From: Streptomyces sp. f51
GTDB lineage: Bacteria; Actinomycetota; Actinomycetes; Streptomycetales; Streptomycetaceae
Reading direction: 5' to 3'
NCBI RefSeq assembly: GCF_037940415.1
Contig: NZ_CP149798.1
Location: forward strand, 1,856,501-1,920,500
DNA: 64,000 nt
The notes under the pieces were generated by a model. It was not told where the DNA came from, made no database searches, and saw only the letters and a list, made by a program, of their open reading frames with translations. Positions 1 through 8,887 of the stretch are shown here, one piece after another. Numbering within the stretch: position 1 is the first letter of the stretch; every line of letters begins with the position of its first letter. Both the position numbers and the translations under genes were made by a program.

Positions 1-2
1 CG

Positions 3-1214
3 CTGGGCGTGGCCGCACTGCTGGGGATCTGGGGCCTGACCAGGCTGGCGCTGCTGCTCTTCGTGGCCAAGGTGTACGTGTTCCCGGGTCCGGACGTCAC
101 CAGCGACGTCTCGGTGATCTACCACGGCTGGTACGACGTCCTGCGGCACGGCACCTTCCCGCTGCGCGACGTCACCTGGCAGTACCCGCCGGCCGCCTCG
201 CTCGCGATCCTCGCCCCCGGTCTGCTGCCGTTCCTGGACTACGCGCACGCCTTCTTCGTGCTGGCCTTCGTCGCCGACCTGGTGGTCTTCGGGCTGCTCC
301 TGTACGCGGGCTCGCGCTCCGGCAAGACCCTGCGCGGCGCCTGGGTGTGGATGATCGGGGTCCCGCTGCTCGGGCCGACCGTGTACGCGCGCTACGACGT
401 GATGGTGACGGCCGTGGCGGTCGCCGCGCTGCTCGCCGGCTCGCGCCACCCCCGGGTGATGGGGATGCTCACGGGCTTCGGCGCGATGGTGAAGGTGTGG
501 CCGGTGCTGCTGCTCCTCGGCGCCGTGCGCCGCCGGGCCTGGGTCTGGGCGGCGGCGACGGCGGCCGGGATCGGGGCGCTGTTCTGGGCGACGATGCCGG
601 GCTCGTTCGCCTTCCTGACCTTCCAGCGCGACCGCGGCACCGAGGTGGAGTCGCTCGGCTCCCTCGTCTTCCACGTGGCCCGGCACCACGGCTGGAACGG
701 GCGGGTGCTGCTCAACTACGGCTCGGTGGAGTTCGTCGGCCCGTACGTGGACCTGGTGAGCACGGCGGCCCTGATACTGACCGCGCTCGCCTTCGGCTGG
801 CTGCTGCTGTGGCGGCTGTGCGCCAAGCGGTTCCTGTCGCACACGCTCGCCGACGCGGCGTTCGTCGGCGTCCTGATGTTCACCACCACCAGCCGGGTCA
901 TCAGCCCGCAGTATCTGGTGTGGCTGGTCGGGATCGCGGCGGTGTGCCTGTGCTTCCGCGCGAGCCGGATGCTGGTGCCCGCCTGTCTGGTGCTGGTCGC
1001 GTGCTTCGTGACGGTGCTGGAGTTCCCGACCTGGTTCGCGGACGTCGTGGGCAGCACCGGGCTCGGCATCACCCTCCTGGTCCTGCGCAACGGTCTGCTG
1101 GTGATCGCCTCGGTGCTGGCCGCCCGGGAGCTGTGGCGGAGCACGGTCTCCCGCCCGGCGCCCGACCTCCCCGCTCAGGCTGCCCGCGCCAAGGAGACGC
1201 TCACGTCCTCCTGA
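3..1214 (+). CDS. GT87-type (DUF2029) polytopic membrane mannosyltransferase-like protein, 5' truncated
   Basis: The reading frame is open to the left edge, so the N-terminus probably lies outside the window; the first in-window start codon is GTG at 9. About 400 residues carry roughly ten hydrophobic segments, with an early periplasmic-type loop holding acidic residues (DVTSDVS) and a WQYPP motif, as in GT87 family polyprenyl-phosphate-mannose-dependent transferases of actinobacteria. Such enzymes extend lipid- or polymer-linked glycans on the outer face of the membrane; the acceptor here cannot be told. The 3' end overlaps the convergent MATE gene by 40 nt. Family-level call only. Confidence 0.7.
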   Translation: MGVAALLGIWGLTRLALLLFVAKVYVFPGPDVTSDVSVIYHGWYDVLRHGTFPLRDVTWQYPPAASLAILAPGLLPFLDYAHAFFVLAFVADLVVFGLLLYAGSRSGKTLRGAWVWMIGVPLLGPTVYARYDVMVTAVAVAALLAGSRHPRVMGMLTGFGAMVKVWPVLLLLGAVRRRAWVWAAATAAGIGALFWATMPGSFAFLTFQRDRGTEVESLGSLVFHVARHHGWNGRVLLNYGSVEFVGPYVDLVSTAALILTALAFGWLLLWRLCAKRFLSHTLADAAFVGVLMFTTTSRVISPQYLVWLVGIAAVCLCFRASRMLVPACLVLVACFVTVLEFPTWFADVVGSTGLGITLLVLRNGLLVIASVLAARELWRSTVSRPAPDLPAQAARAKETLTSS

Positions 1215-2503
1215 CGTGCTCTCCGCGCGGCCCTCCTGGCCCACACCCACAGGGCCGCGCACTGCACGGTCATGGACAGCGCGAGGGCCAGGCAGATGCC
1301 CGGCAGCCCCTGTCCGGACAGGGTGAGGGCGAGCGGCAGCTGGACGGCCGTGCCGGTCAGGGTGACCCGCAGCAGCACGGGCGCTCCCCCGCTGCCCTCG
1401 AAGACCCCGCCGAGCGCGATGAAGCAGGCCATGAGCAGCAGGTAGGGGCCGACGCAGCGCAGGAACAGCACGCCGTCGTGGGCGACCGCGGGGCCGGCCC
1501 CGAAGGCGCGCATGATCCAGGGTGCCAGGGCGCCGAGCAGCGCGGCGGCGAGCAGGCCGGCGGTCCCCGAGAGGAGGACGGCCTGCCGTCCGATGGCGCC
1601 CCGCTCCTCCTGGCCCGCGCCGCGGCTGTGCGCGGTGTGGATCGAGGCGGCCTGGCGGACCGAGTAGAACGCCATGGTGGCTATGTACATGACCTTGTAG
1701 GCGATCGCGTAGGCCGCGACCGCCGTCGTCCCGAGCCGGGCCACGATCGCGACCAGTACGAGGGCGCCGCCCTGGCGGACCGTGAAGTCGGCGGACATGG
1801 GCAGGCCGGTGGTGAGGGTGCGGCGCAGGGCCGCTCCGGTGCCCTCGGCGGGCGTCGCGCCGGCCGCCGCCGACAGCAGGGGGTCGCGGCGCAGGGCCCG
1901 CAGACCGGCGGCGAAGGCCACCGAGCGGCACAGCACGGTCGAGAGGGCGGCGCCCGGGACGCCGTACGCGTGGATGAGGAACGGGTCGAGGCCGAGGATC
2001 AGGCCGTTGGCCAGCAGGGCCAGGCGCATCGGGGTGCGGGTGTCGCCGGCGCCCTTGAGGATGCCGTCGACGAGGTTCTGCGCGAAGAAGACGGCGATGC
2101 CTGGCAGGGAGATCGCGAAGTAGCGGACGGCGAGGGTGAGTGCCGGTCCGTCGCCGCCGAGCACCAGCCGGGCCAGCGGTTCGCGCAGCAGGAAGCCGCC
2201 GAGGGCGATCACCGGGGTGACGGCGGCGCACAGCGCCCAGCCTCCGCGTACGGCCGCGCGGACCGCCGCGGGGTCGCGGGCGCCCCGGGCGTGCGCGACC
2301 AGGACGGTGGTGCCGGAGGCGAAGACCAGGGCGACGCCGAGCAGCACGTTCTCGGTGTTGGTCGCGACGGCGACGGCGGCCACCGCGGCACCGCCGAGCC
2401 GGGAGACCCAGACGGTGTTGATGATCCCGGCGGCGACGGAGGCGAGCAGCGAGAGGTAGACGGGGTGGGCGAGGGCCATGAGCTGCTTGCGGTGGGCGTT
2501 CAC
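1175..2503 (-). CDS. MATE family efflux transporter
   Basis: A 442-residue protein with about twelve hydrophobic helices in two similar halves, starting at the MALAHPVYLSLLASVAAG region typical of MatE domains. MATE proteins are Na+ or H+ antiporters that export cationic drugs or metabolites. The GTG start at 2503 is preceded by a GAGGGAG ribosome binding site. That site sits inside or next to the 43-bp palindrome at 2512-2554 shared with the divergent PadR gene, so repression by PadR is the natural model. The substrate is unknown. The last 40 nt overlap the upstream glycosyltransferase gene tail to tail. Confidence 0.9.
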   Translation of the reverse strand: MNAHRKQLMALAHPVYLSLLASVAAGIINTVWVSRLGGAAVAAVAVATNTENVLLGVALVFASGTTVLVAHARGARDPAAVRAAVRGGWALCAAVTPVIALGGFLLREPLARLVLGGDGPALTLAVRYFAISLPGIAVFFAQNLVDGILKGAGDTRTPMRLALLANGLILGLDPFLIHAYGVPGAALSTVLCRSVAFAAGLRALRRDPLLSAAAGATPAEGTGAALRRTLTTGLPMSADFTVRQGGALVLVAIVARLGTTAVAAYAIAYKVMYIATMAFYSVRQAASIHTAHSRGAGQEERGAIGRQAVLLSGTAGLLAAALLGALAPWIMRAFGAGPAVAHDGVLFLRCVGPYLLLMACFIALGGVFEGSGGAPVLLRVTLTGTAVQLPLALTLSGQGLPGICLALALSMTVQCAALWVWARRAARRARQEDVSVSLARAA

Positions 2504-2511
2504 GACGACTC

Positions 2512-2554
2512 CCTCTTATCGAGCTACCTCGATTCGAGGTAGCTCGATAAGAGG
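2512..2554. promoter_or_regulatory. 43-bp perfect palindrome, probable PadR operator
   Basis: The arms 2512-2532 and 2534-2554 are perfect reverse complements (21 bp each) around one central T at 2533. Each arm also contains a near-palindromic core of the form TCGAG-N4-CTCGA, so the site can be read as two adjacent dimer sites. It lies 9 nt upstream of the MATE start and overlaps its ribosome binding site. It is about 77 nt upstream of the padR start, whose TACCAT -10-like hexamer (2555-2560) abuts the palindrome. That position suits repression of both genes. Confidence 0.8.
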
Positions 2555-2631
2555 TACCATGGGCGGGTGAGCCCCGGCAAGCATCCGCAGTGCCGACCGC
2601 CCGGGGCGCCCACGAGGGAAGGGACCGCCGG

Positions 2632-3156
2632 ATGCTGGAGCTGTCGATCCTGGGCTTCCTGTACGAGGAGCCCCTGCACGGCTACGAGCTGAAGGAGCGC
2701 ATCAAGGCGCTCAGCGGCCACGTCCGGCCGGTCAGCGACGGCGCGCTGTACCCGGCGATCACCCGCCTGGTCGACGCGGGCCTGCTCGACCAGCACACCG
2801 AGCCCGGCAGCGGCGCGGCCCCCCGGCGCATCCTGTCGCTCACCGACACGGGGCGCGCGGACCTCCTGGAGCGGCTGCGCCACCCCAAGCAGGCAGAGAT
2901 CACCGACCAGGTCCGCTTCAACACCCTGCTGTCGTTCCTGCGGCACCTCGGCGACCCGCGCGAGCAGGCCGCGGTGCTGCGTCGCCGCCAGGAGTTCCTC
3001 CTGGCCCCGACGAGCTTCTTCTACGAGGACGGCGAGCCCGTGCGCGCGGAGCAGGCGGGCGATCTGTTCCGGCAGGGCATGCTCCGGGTGGCGCGGGCCA
3101 CGGGCACGGCCGAGCGCGCCTGGCTCGCGGAGGCCATCGAGCTGCTCGAAGCGTGA
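2632..3156 (+). CDS. PadR family transcriptional regulator
   Basis: A 174-residue winged-helix protein. The N-terminal PadR domain begins LELSILGFLYEEPLHGYEL and continues through GALYPAITRLVDAGLL to the wing; the C-terminal helical part is dimerisation (Vir_C-like). ATG at 2632 is chosen over the upstream GTG at 2590 because GAGGGAAGGGA sits just before it and the PadR domain starts there. Divergent from the MATE exporter with the shared palindrome between them, so it is most likely a ligand-responsive autorepressor and repressor of the exporter. The ligand is unknown. Confidence 0.92.
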   Translation: MLELSILGFLYEEPLHGYELKERIKALSGHVRPVSDGALYPAITRLVDAGLLDQHTEPGSGAAPRRILSLTDTGRADLLERLRHPKQAEITDQVRFNTLLSFLRHLGDPREQAAVLRRRQEFLLAPTSFFYEDGEPVRAEQAGDLFRQGMLRVARATGTAERAWLAEAIELLEA

Positions 3157-3169
3157 ACGGCCGTACGCG

Positions 3170-4366
3170 TCAGCCCAGTTGCTCCCTCAGATAGCTCTGC
3201 CACAGCCGGGTGAACTCCTCCGGCGTCGTGTGCAGCACGTCCCGCAGCGCGCCCTCGACCGCCCCCGCGCGCTGCCCGTGGTCGCCCACCGCGCGGTAGA
3301 AGTCGTTCAGCCGGGCCTCGCCCCAGCGGTCCGCGATCAGCCGGCAGGCCATCCAGCCGCCCTCGTAGGCCCGCGCCAGCGCGCCCGCGTCCGCGGTGAA
3401 CCCGAAGTCGCGGTCGTCGGGCAGCGCCGACGGGACCTGGCCTGCGGCCACCGCGCGCTCCAGCTCCGGCGCGACCTGCCCGGGCGTCCGCCCGCTGCCG
3501 CGGTAGCCGACCCAGTCCGCGTACCCCTCGGAGAGCCACAGCGGGGTGGCGGCCGTGGTGTGGGCGCGGGTGGCGACGTGCGTGGTCTCGTGCGTCAGCA
3601 CGACCTGCTTGCCCAGGTCGCCCAGGACGCCGTACGCGTCCGGGTTGACGATGATCCGGTCCGCGGGCGCCTTCGCCGAGCCCCCGGCCTCCCCGGTGGT
3701 GACCGCGGCGATCCCCCGGTACCCGGACGCCGGGGCCCCGAGCAGCCCCGCCATGCCCTCCAGGGACTTCGGTACGAGGACGACGACGTGCCGGGACCAG
3801 TCGGTGCCCCAGGCGTCCGACACGGCCGGTACGGCACGGTCCGCGAGCGACGCGAAGGAACGCAGCCGCTCACCGGACTGCCCGACCCCCAGGACGAGGC
3901 TGTGCGCACCCCGTACGGCCGTCACGGCACCCTCGTCCCACAACTGGTCGCCGCCCTTGCCGGCCGGCCTGTCGGAGGTGACGCGCCAGGTTCCGCCGGT
4001 TCGGGTGAGCCCGAGCTGGCGGTCCACCTTGACGGGCGCGGTGTCGTAGCCGTCGATGCGGTAGCTCAGTTCGGCCCGGGCCGTGGCGCGGTCACCGGTG
4101 CGGCTCAGGCCGGCCAGACGGTAGGACCAGCCCGCCAGCGGCACGTCCCGCAGGTTCGCGAGGCCCGTCCCGGCGCCGGCCGCGGTGCCGGTGGCCCGGA
4201 AGGCCGCCTCGTCCCGGTCCAGGACCGCGGCCGCCCGCCGGTCGAGGACCCGCTGCACATCGGCCGCCGCGGTGTCCGGCGCGGTCCGTCCGCCGCAGCC
4301 GACGAGCCCGGCGAGCAGCAGCACCACGGAGAGCACCGCTCCCGACGCACACCTTCGACCAGCCAT
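3170..4366 (-). CDS. Lipoprotein with gluzincin-type metallopeptidase motif
   Basis: A 398-residue protein with an N-terminal signal ending in lipobox LVGC, so it should be lipid-anchored outside the membrane. The middle part resembles an NTF2-like/hypothetical domain. The C-terminal part carries HETTH followed about 20 residues later by LSEGYADW, a HExxH...E zinc arrangement of the peptidase MA-like clan (gluzincins). The likely activity is extracytoplasmic proteolysis, but no substrate can be inferred. The start is preceded by CGGGAGA; a TACGAT hexamer 7 nt before ATG also allows a leaderless start. Ends 13 nt from the convergent padR gene. Confidence 0.8.
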   Translation of the reverse strand: MAGRRCASGAVLSVVLLLAGLVGCGGRTAPDTAAADVQRVLDRRAAAVLDRDEAAFRATGTAAGAGTGLANLRDVPLAGWSYRLAGLSRTGDRATARAELSYRIDGYDTAPVKVDRQLGLTRTGGTWRVTSDRPAGKGGDQLWDEGAVTAVRGAHSLVLGVGQSGERLRSFASLADRAVPAVSDAWGTDWSRHVVVLVPKSLEGMAGLLGAPASGYRGIAAVTTGEAGGSAKAPADRIIVNPDAYGVLGDLGKQVVLTHETTHVATRAHTTAATPLWLSEGYADWVGYRGSGRTPGQVAPELERAVAAGQVPSALPDDRDFGFTADAGALARAYEGGWMACRLIADRWGEARLNDFYRAVGDHGQRAGAVEGALRDVLHTTPEEFTRLWQSYLREQLG

Positions 4367-4441
4367 TCTCCCGATCGTACGGTGCCCGTGCCCGCCCGCC
4401 GGACCGCTCGCCCGGCCCGTGCGGCGGCCGGTCCGCGGTCG

Positions 4442-5464
4442 TCAGACGCGGGTGACGGACGAGATCGGCATCATGCCGACCGGGTCGTAGCGCACCGGGG
4501 CACCCGGATAGGGCGCGTGGATCACCTGGCCGTTGCCCACGTACATCCCGACATGGCTGGCGTCGGACCGGTAGGTGACCAGGTCACCGGGACGCGCCTG
4601 GGAGAGCGGGATCCGCCGGCCGGCGAACCGCTGGGCCTGCGAGGTGCGCGGCAGGCCGACTCCCGCGTGCGCGTAGGACCACTGCATGAGGCCCGAACAG
4701 TCGAAGCCGCCGGGTCCGTTGGCGCCCCACACATAGGGGCGGCCGAGTGCCGAGCGGGCCGCCGCGACGGCGACGGCCGCGCGCGAGGAGGAGGCGACGG
4801 AGTCGCCGAACCCCGGCAGGTCGGCCCGGACCGAGCGCGACGCCCGGCCGTAGGCGGCGCGGTCGGCGTACGGCAGCGCGGCCAGCAGCTGCCGCGCCTT
4901 GGCCAGTTTGCCCTCGACGACCCGCTTGTTCCGGGCCACCGCCGTGCGGCTGCGCTCCAGTTCGGCGAGTTTCCCGTGGGCCTCCTCGCGTTCCTGGGTC
5001 AGGTCGCGCAACGCGAGCCGGAGGTCCCTGAGTTCGCCCGCCTGGCGGGTGCTGATCCGGTCGAGCGCGGTGGCCTTGTCGAGGTAGTCGTCCGGGTCGG
5101 AGGAGAAGAGCAGCGCGAGGGAGGGGTCGAGGCCGCCGGAGCGGTACTGCGCCCCGGCGAGCGAACCCAGCTCGTCCCGCATGGCGTTGACACGGTCCTG
5201 CTGCCGGGCGATCTCGTCCTGCGCCGTGCCGATCTGCCGGCGCAGCGCGTCACCGCGCTCGTCGGCCGCGTTGTACGCGTCGGTGGCCTTCTCCGCCTGG
5301 GCGTAGAGGCGGTCCACCTCGGCCCGGGCGTCGCCCCGCGGCGCCGCGGAGGCGGGCAGGGTACCGAGCGCGGCGGCCGCCGCGGACATCACGCAGGCCG
5401 CGACTCCGAAGGCACCGGCGCCCCGGTCGAAGCCGGTCGGTGCAAGGCGGCGATGGAACCCCAC
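4442..5464 (-). CDS. NlpC/P60 family cell-wall endopeptidase (paralogue 1)
   Basis: About 340 residues: a signal peptide ending PASA, a long coiled coil (heptad-rich region of about 180 residues), then a C-terminal NlpC/P60 domain with the catalytic Cys in FDCSGLMQWSY and the His in SHVGMYVGNG. Such D,L-endopeptidases cut peptidoglycan stem peptides during growth and division. The longest frame runs to 5668, but that stretch has no signal peptide. GTG at 5464 is preferred, with AAGGGAG 11 nt upstream; a GTG four codons earlier is possible. A tandem paralogue lies directly upstream. The leader contains a small G-C hairpin at 5493-5510. Confidence 0.85.
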   Translation of the reverse strand: MGFHRRLAPTGFDRGAGAFGVAACVMSAAAAALGTLPASAAPRGDARAEVDRLYAQAEKATDAYNAADERGDALRRQIGTAQDEIARQQDRVNAMRDELGSLAGAQYRSGGLDPSLALLFSSDPDDYLDKATALDRISTRQAGELRDLRLALRDLTQEREEAHGKLAELERSRTAVARNKRVVEGKLAKARQLLAALPYADRAAYGRASRSVRADLPGFGDSVASSSRAAVAVAAARSALGRPYVWGANGPGGFDCSGLMQWSYAHAGVGLPRTSQAQRFAGRRIPLSQARPGDLVTYRSDASHVGMYVGNGQVIHAPYPGAPVRYDPVGMMPISSVTRV

Positions 5465-5702
5465 GGGTGGCCGCACTCCCTTCCGCTGACGGTCCCCCAC
5501 CGTCGGGGGAACGCGGCAGACAGTAACCGCGCGACCACGCGTCGGCCAAAGACCCTCGCGGGCACGCACAGTGACGCCCCGCCGGAGACGCAGGTCACCG
5601 ACGGGGCGTGGGGTCAGCGCGAGTTGTCGCAATTCGCCCGTTTGGGCGGAACGGCGGAAGTGCGCCACGGGCGGGCACCGGAGCCGGGCCCGCCGCTTCG
5701 GA

Positions 5703-6734
5703 TCAGATCCGGACGCCGAACTGGAAGGGCATGTTGGCGATCGACTCGTAGCGGACGACCGCGCCGGTGTGCGGGGCGTGCAGCACCTGGCCGTTGCCCG
5801 CGTAGAGGCCGACGTGGTGCTGGTCGCCGTAGAAGATGACCAGGTCGCCGACCTGGAGGTCGCTCTGCGAGTAGATCCGGGTGCCCGCGTTGGCCTGGGC
5901 CTCCGAGGTCCGGGGTATGGTCACGCCGGCCTGGGCGTAGGCCCAGGAGGTGAGGCCCGAGCAGTCGAACGAGCTGGGGCCGGAGGCGCCGTAGACGTAC
6001 GGGGAGCCGATCACGCTCTGGGCGGCGGCGAACGCGGCGCCGGCGCGGCCCGAGCCCTTGCTGTTGCCGAGGTCGACGCGCTGGCTGGCGCGGGTCGCCC
6101 GCTCCTGCTCCTGGGAGGCGAGGGCGGCCTTCTCCTGCGCCGTCAGGGAGTTGAGGAGCTTCTGCGCGGAGCCCAGCTTGCTCTGGACTTCCTGCTTCTT
6201 CCTGGCGAGCTCGGCCCGGGTGTCGGCGAGGTCCTTGAGCTTCGCGGAGGCCTCGGCGCGCTGCTGGGCGAGGGAGCGCTGCTTCTCCTGGACCTTCTTG
6301 AGCGACTCGACCTGCTGGGCGCTCAGCTGGTCCATGGCCGAGGCCTTGTCCAGGAAGTCGTCCGGGTTGGAGGAGAGGAAGAGCGCGACGGAGGGGTCGA
6401 TGCCGCCGGTGCGGTACTGGGCGCTGGCCATCGAACCGAGGCCGTCGCGGAGCTCGTTCAGAGCCTCCTGGCCGCGGGCGACGTTGTCCTGGAGAGCGCT
6501 GATCTCCTTCTGGAGCTTCTGCTGCTTCTCCTTGGCGCCGTCGAGCTTCTCCGTGGCCTGCTCGGCCTCCTGGTAGAGCTTGTCGACCTTGGTCTTGACC
6601 TCGTCCTTGTTGGGCTTCTCGGACGGGGCCGCGTTGGCCGCGTTGGCACTGAGCACAACGGCGGCAGCGGCGGCGGTGGTGAGCACGGTCACACGGGTGC
6701 GGCTCGGCTGCTTGGGTCGACGGTGGGACGCCAC
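5703..6734 (-). CDS. NlpC/P60 family cell-wall endopeptidase (paralogue 2)
   Basis: About 343 residues with the same plan as its neighbour: an Ala-rich signal peptide ending NAANA, a Lys/Glu/Gln-rich coiled coil, and a C-terminal NlpC/P60 domain with FDCSGLTSWAY (Cys) and HHVGLYAGNG (His). The GTG start at 6734 is fixed by AAGGAG nine nt upstream; the longer open frame to 6803 lacks support. RipA-like peptidoglycan hydrolase acting outside the membrane. The two paralogues probably arose by tandem duplication and share catalytic motifs but differ strongly in the coiled coil. Confidence 0.9.
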   Translation of the reverse strand: MASHRRPKQPSRTRVTVLTTAAAAAVVLSANAANAAPSEKPNKDEVKTKVDKLYQEAEQATEKLDGAKEKQQKLQKEISALQDNVARGQEALNELRDGLGSMASAQYRTGGIDPSVALFLSSNPDDFLDKASAMDQLSAQQVESLKKVQEKQRSLAQQRAEASAKLKDLADTRAELARKKQEVQSKLGSAQKLLNSLTAQEKAALASQEQERATRASQRVDLGNSKGSGRAGAAFAAAQSVIGSPYVYGASGPSSFDCSGLTSWAYAQAGVTIPRTSEAQANAGTRIYSQSDLQVGDLVIFYGDQHHVGLYAGNGQVLHAPHTGAVVRYESIANMPFQFGVRI

Positions 6735-6842
6735 GAAGGCGAGCTCCTTCTTCCTCCAGCCGCCTGCCGAAAACGCCGACGGGCGGTGCCCCTCCACCGT
6801 CACTCCCCATGAGTGATCACCCTGTTGGAGGTTCGAGGCACG

Positions 6843-6872
6843 ACCCTAGTGACCTACTTGTGATCAGTTCAA
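6843..6872 (-). promoter_or_regulatory. Candidate vegetative promoter for the second NlpC/P60 gene
   Basis: On the minus strand TTGAAC (6867-6872) and TAGGGT (6843-6848) are separated by 18 nt, about 110 nt upstream of the GTG at 6734. TGATCA occurs both inside the spacer and again at about 6814-6819 downstream, a possible regulator site. The rest of 6735-7121 holds no supported gene. Confidence 0.5.
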
Positions 6873-7121
6873 ATCCAAACCTGAAAATTCTTTGTCACGG
6901 AGCGCATTCTTTGCCATCAACTCACCAGCAGTGATGTTCGCTTGACACTACGTCGCGTGAAGATGGGACCAATTCGGGCATCGGGCCCAGACGTTACGCA
7001 TGGTGCGTACGTGGCCCATGCGACTTAGGCCGCGGATCGCCGGACGCGCGGGAACGCGGGGAAACGGGAGTCAAGGGAGCGCGCCGGAGGGGGTCGCCGA
7101 GCCGCGCGGGAGAGGAGTCGC

Positions 7122-8471
7122 TCAGCCGCGCGAGAAACGCTTGAGGAGCACCGCGGACGCCACCGGGCGGGCGCCCGCCTTCGCGATCCCGTCGGCCACC
7201 TCGCGGTCGGTCGAGACGACGATCACCGGCCGCCCCGGTGGCTCGGCGCGCACCAGTTGGCGGATCAGCTCGTCCGCCGTGACACCGGGCTTGGAGAAGA
7301 GCACCCGCACCCCGCGCGGGGGCGCGAGCAGCACCGGTGCGGCCAGTTCGGCCCCGTCGAAGACACAGGTGACCTCGGCGCCGGTCTGCGCGGCCAGTTG
7401 CGAGAGCTGGCCGAGCAGCCGCAGCCGCTGCTTCTCCAGCGGCATCTGGGGATAGCCGGTCTTGGTGACGTTGTAGCCGTCGACGACCAGGTGCGCCTGC
7501 GGCAGCGCGAGCAACTGGTCCAGGATCGCGGGGTCGTTCTCGGACAGCGCTCGGGTGGCGATGTCCTTCGGGGTCATCCGTCCCGGTTCGACCGCTTCGA
7601 CCGTCTCGGCGGGCCGCACGGAGACGGGGGGCAGCGCCAGTTCCCGGCGCAGCCCCTGGGTCGCCTCCAGGACCGTGTCGAGCAGCAGCCGCACCCGCAT
7701 GTCCTCGACGCTGCGCCCTTCGCGGGCGGCCTTGCGGGTGGCCTCGAGGGCCGCCTCGGCCTCCGCCAGACGCGCCTTGAGCCGCCGCGTCTCACTCTCG
7801 GCAGCGGAGACCTGGGTCTGGCTCTCCGCCTTCGCCCCCTCCGCCTCGGCCTGGAGCTTGCGCAGGGCCGCCTCGCCGCGCTTGACGTCGCTGAGGGCCC
7901 CGCGCAGCTTACGGTGAAGCGATTCCGCTTCCCTGCGGGCCGACTCCAGCTCCACGCGCAGCCGTTCGGTCTCGGAGCGCGTCTGCCCGCGGGCCTCCGC
8001 GAGCTCCGCGCGCAGCCGGTCGAGCTCGGCGCGGCTCTCCTCGTCGGCGCGCTCGGCGTCCGCCCGCAGGGCCTCCTCACCGGCGGCGGTCACGAGCTTC
8101 ACCCAGCCCGCGGGGCGCACGACGTAGGCCGCGGCCGCCACGTCCAGCGGATCCGCGGCCGGGGGCGGCGCGCCCGAGTCGAGAGCGCCGACGATCTCGG
8201 GCTGGGCCTCTCTCAGCTTCTCGGCGATCCGCTGTCTGAACAGCGGGTCGGTCTCCAGCGCCGCCGCCATCGCGTTGCCGGCGAACTTGGCACGACGATT
8301 CGGAGCGAATCGGGCGTACTGCCGCAACTGCACGGGCAGTTCGGACACCGTCAGTCCGCCGAAGCCGTCCGAGACGATCTGCACGACCCGTCGGCGCACG
8401 CCGTCGGGCAGCGGACGGTCGAGCACCTCGGCGGTGCCGTCGTCCGGCTCCCCGCCTGTGGTCTCCACCAT
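7122..8471 (-). CDS. NYN-domain (PIN-like) RNA-binding/nuclease-type protein
   Basis: A 449-residue protein. Residues about 1-110 form a helical N-terminal region, about 125-270 a long charged coiled coil, and about 328-449 a NYN/YacP-like domain with LVVDGYNV, CVFDGAE and VVSTDREV, which supply the acidic residues of PIN-like nucleases. Family members are thought to act in RNA processing or decay; direct activity here is inferred. ATG at 8471 is chosen for GGGGTGA seven nt upstream. The small zinc-ribbon gene ends 36 nt upstream and may share its transcript. Confidence 0.85.
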   Translation of the reverse strand: MVETTGGEPDDGTAEVLDRPLPDGVRRRVVQIVSDGFGGLTVSELPVQLRQYARFAPNRRAKFAGNAMAAALETDPLFRQRIAEKLREAQPEIVGALDSGAPPPAADPLDVAAAAYVVRPAGWVKLVTAAGEEALRADAERADEESRAELDRLRAELAEARGQTRSETERLRVELESARREAESLHRKLRGALSDVKRGEAALRKLQAEAEGAKAESQTQVSAAESETRRLKARLAEAEAALEATRKAAREGRSVEDMRVRLLLDTVLEATQGLRRELALPPVSVRPAETVEAVEPGRMTPKDIATRALSENDPAILDQLLALPQAHLVVDGYNVTKTGYPQMPLEKQRLRLLGQLSQLAAQTGAEVTCVFDGAELAAPVLLAPPRGVRVLFSKPGVTADELIRQLVRAEPPGRPVIVVSTDREVADGIAKAGARPVASAVLLKRFSRG

Positions 8472-8506
8472 CCGTTCACCCCAATATCCGTGCGGGGCCC
8501 GCTCCC

Positions 8507-8746
8507 TCAGGAGCCGGCGCCCGGCCTGTCCACGAGTTCGACCTGATCCACCGCGTTGCACCAGCGGCACCGCACCGACTCGATGGTCTCACTGACTACC
8601 TCGCGCTCCTCGACCTTGGGCTCACCGGCCAGGTCCAGGTGCACATACTCGACGACCTTCGACGAGCGGGTCACGTCGAAACGCGTGAGGTTGCCGCAGA
8701 GGGCACAGCGCCAGCGGGTCTTCGCGTCGGGCAGGGGAACCGTCAT
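8507..8746 (-). CDS. Small zinc-ribbon protein of unknown function
   Basis: 79 residues with two Cys pairs, CALC (C14, C17) and CRWC (C60, C63), spaced as in a zinc ribbon, plus an acidic middle segment. High third-position GC and conserved-looking motifs support a real gene. Probably co-transcribed with the NYN-domain gene 35 nt downstream, which hints at a nucleic-acid related role, but no function is assigned. Confidence 0.8.
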   Translation of the reverse strand: MTVPLPDAKTRWRCALCGNLTRFDVTRSSKVVEYVHLDLAGEPKVEEREVVSETIESVRCRWCNAVDQVELVDRPGAGS

Positions 8747-8887
8747 AGGGCAGCCGCTTTCCTTCTAGTGTCCGTCCGGCGCCGGTTTTCCCGGTGCTAT
8801 GGCTCGTAACCCTACGGCCTGGCGGGTACTCGACGCTCGGGTGTCCACGGCGGCGAGGCGGTCCGTACCCATCGGTCCTGTTACGTC

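Noticed and set aside
6861..6880. T-loop-like sequence (GTTCAAATCC)
   Set aside because: No acceptor, anticodon or D-arm pairing around it; it overlaps the candidate promoter of the NlpC/P60 gene instead.
6942..6970. TTGACA promoter on the plus strand
   Set aside because: A perfect -35 hexamer, but no acceptable -10 at 16-19 nt and no plus-strand gene downstream before 8888.
6735..7121. Possible c-di-AMP (ydaO) riboswitch before the NlpC/P60 gene
   Set aside because: Some actinobacterial cell-wall hydrolase genes have one, but the conserved ydaO blocks were not found in this leader or in 5465-5702.
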